From: Acidobacteriota bacterium
GTDB lineage: Bacteria; Actinomycetota; Actinomycetes; Actinomycetales; Micrococcaceae
DNA length: 13,787 nucleotides
Assembly: GCA_019352125.1 (NCBI GenBank)
Contig: JABBNV010000015.1
Coordinates: forward strand, 9,149-22,935
Reading direction: 5' to 3'
A program made the position numbers and the translations under genes. Below are positions 12,450 through 13,787 of the stretch, one piece after another. The notes below the pieces were generated by a model. The model ran no database searches and was not told the DNA's origin. It worked only from the letters and a program-made list of their open reading frames with translations. Numbering within the stretch: the stretch's first letter is position 1; each line of letters starts with the position of its first letter.

Positions 12450-13787
12450 TTACGAAGTTTTGGTCAGCGGCGCGTAACGAAGCAGCAGTCGCTTCTCACC
12501 GCCGTCGAACTTCACCTTCGCCACTGTCTTGTCTCCGGAGCCCTCCACAGTGAGCACCGTGCCGTTCCCAAAGCTGGTGTGGTTGACCTTGTCCCCCACG
12601 GACACCGCAATCACTTCCTTTTGCGGCTGCACGCGCCCGGCTGCGGATTTCGCCGAAATACTGGGCGGTAGTTGCCCGCCGTCGCGGCCACCCACCGCAG
12701 CACCGGAGCCCCAAAAGGACCCCGAGTAGCGGCTGGAGCCATAATTCGAACCCATCGGTTGAACCCTGGATGTTCCCTCGCGGCGCCAATCAATCAACTC
12801 CGCGGGGATTTCCTCGATGAACTGACTGGCAGGGAAGTATTGGCTCTGCCCCCACAGGCTGCGCACCTCGGATCGAGTCAGGTACAGTCGCTTCCTGGCG
12901 CGGGTGAGTCCCACATAGGCCAGCCGACGTTCCTCTGCCAGTTCGGAGGGATCCGTTGCTGAGCGCGAGTGCGGGAAAATGCCGTGTTCCATACCGGTCA
13001 GGAACACCACCGGGAACTCGAGGCCCTTGGCCGTATGCAGCGTCATCAACGTCACAACGCCCAGCCGTTTGGCCTCAGCCACTGCAGCTGCAGCTTCGGC
13101 TTCGCTGCCGCCGGGGGCGTCAGGAATTTGGTCCGCGTCCGCCACCAGGGACACCTGCTCCAGGAAGTCTCCCAGAGTTCCCTCAGGATTGTCCCGTTCG
13201 TATTCACGAACCACGGCTACAAGTTCGGCCAGGTTCTCCACGCGGGATTCATCCTGCGGATCAGTGCTTGCGCGGAGTCCCGCAAGGTAGCCCGTCTGCT
13301 CCAGCACGGCTTCCAGTGCTGCTGCGGCGCCGGAACCGGAGGCGACCACGGAGAGATCGTCCATCATTTTCACAAAGCCGTTAACCGCATTGATGCTGCG
13401 GCTGGCCATCCCCGGCGCATCGTCGGCACGTCGCGCTGCCGCCATGAATGACAAGTTCTCCCGTTGGGCCAGAGACGCCAACGCACCCTCCGCACGGTCC
13501 CCGATGCCGCGCTTAGGTTCGTTGAGAATCCTGCGCACGTTAACGTCGTCGTCCGGATTAACCAGCACGCGCAAGTACGCCAGCGCGTCTTTGATTTCCT
13601 TGCGCTCGTAGAACCGCGTACCGCCCACCACCTTGTATGGCAGGCCCACTCGCATCAGAATCTCCTCGATGGAGCGGGACTGCGCGTTGGTGCGGTAGAA
13701 AATTGCCACATCGCCGGGCCGCAAATCATGATCGTCTGTTAGCTTGTCGATTTCTTCAGCGATAAATCGGGCTTCCTCGTGCTCATT
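12450..13787 (-). CDS. PcrA/UvrD-type DNA helicase, C-terminal part (gene cut by window edge)
   Basis: The 445 visible residues are the C-terminal part of a superfamily 1A 3'-5' DNA helicase of the UvrD/PcrA/UvrD1 type, acting in nucleotide-excision repair and replication-fork clearance. The frame is open to the edge, beginning NEHEEARFIAEEID, so the N-terminal ATPase motifs (Walker A, DExx) lie outside. Visible: motif IV AIFYRTNAQSRSIE (28-41), the 2B insertion, motif V VVTLMTLHTAKGLEF (244-258), PHSRSATDPSELAEERRL and motif VI RLAYVGLTRARKRLYLT (288-304), then a Gly/Ser-rich linker (about 340-385) and a C-terminal Tudor-like domain SVGDKVNHTSFGNGTV...KVKFDGG, which in PcrA binds RNA polymerase. 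The same gene order, uvrD1 near sucC-sucD, is found in Mycobacterium tuberculosis. The frame has no internal break. Confidence 0.95.
   Translation of the reverse strand, partial: NEHEEARFIAEEIDKLTDDHDLRPGDVAIFYRTNAQSRSIEEILMRVGLPYKVVGGTRFYERKEIKDALAYLRVLVNPDDDVNVRRILNEPKRGIGDRAEGALASLAQRENLSFMAAARRADDAPGMASRSINAVNGFVKMMDDLSVVASGSGAAAALEAVLEQTGYLAGLRASTDPQDESRVENLAELVAVVREYERDNPEGTLGDFLEQVSLVADADQIPDAPGGSEAEAAAAVAEAKRLGVVTLMTLHTAKGLEFPVVFLTGMEHGIFPHSRSATDPSELAEERRLAYVGLTRARKRLYLTRSEVRSLWGQSQYFPASQFIEEIPAELIDWRREGTSRVQPMGSNYGSSRYSGSFWGSGAAVGGRDGGQLPPSISAKSAAGRVQPQKEVIAVSVGDKVNHTSFGNGTVLTVEGSGDKTVAKVKFDGGEKRLLLRYAPLTKTS

Overview
The window looks like chromosomal DNA of a high-GC actinobacterium, most likely from the Micrococcaceae (Arthrobacter and relatives). 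The reasons are the GC-rich codon use, frequent GTG starts behind clear Shine-Dalgarno sequences, the order uvrD/pcrA-type helicase then sucC then sucD (a similar order is known in Mycobacterium), and the type of the ureohydrolase and TPP enzyme. I saw no tRNA or rRNA gene, CRISPR array, insertion sequence or phage gene.

Layout. At 1-1049 (minus) lies the 5' two thirds or so of a DHA2-family drug-efflux MFS gene, cut by the window edge; its promoter overlaps a perfect palindrome. At 1182-3988 (minus) are two translationally coupled genes, an agmatinase/guanidinobutyrase-type ureohydrolase followed, with a 4-base GTGA overlap, by an acetolactate-synthase-like TPP enzyme. Divergent from them at 4239-6209 (plus) is a large APC-superfamily permease with a soluble C-terminal domain, whose membrane core carries residues resembling the potassium site of KimA. 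Convergent with the permease is an XRE-cupin regulator (6232-6810, minus). At 7098-8219 (plus) is a VIT1/CCC1-type iron/manganese transporter fused to an N-terminal ferritin-like domain, then a small lipoprotein (8297-8845, plus). The lipoprotein stop codon overlaps, tail to tail, the stop of a long LOG-family Rossmann protein (8842-10017, minus). The last third is the sucCD operon (minus) with a strong 13-bp-stem terminator behind sucD, preceded by the C-terminal part of a PcrA/UvrD helicase gene that runs off the right edge.

How the genes may work together. The ureohydrolase and TPP enzyme look like a catabolic pair for arginine-derived guanidino compounds: an AruI-like 2-ketoarginine decarboxylation followed, after an aldehyde oxidation not encoded here, by removal of urea from 4-guanidinobutyrate. 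The XRE-cupin protein is a plausible controller of this locus. This is inference from family and context; neither substrate can be read from the sequence. sucC and sucD encode the two subunits of succinyl-CoA synthetase. The rest look like ordinary housekeeping or stress genes.

The most interesting points are the TPP enzyme with Asp in place of the usual metal-binding Asn, its coupling to the ureohydrolase, the KimA-like residues in a permease that would normally be called an amino-acid transporter, the ferritin-VIT1 fusion, and a nested inverted repeat with faint SAM-riboswitch-like features between the regulator and the VIT1 gene.
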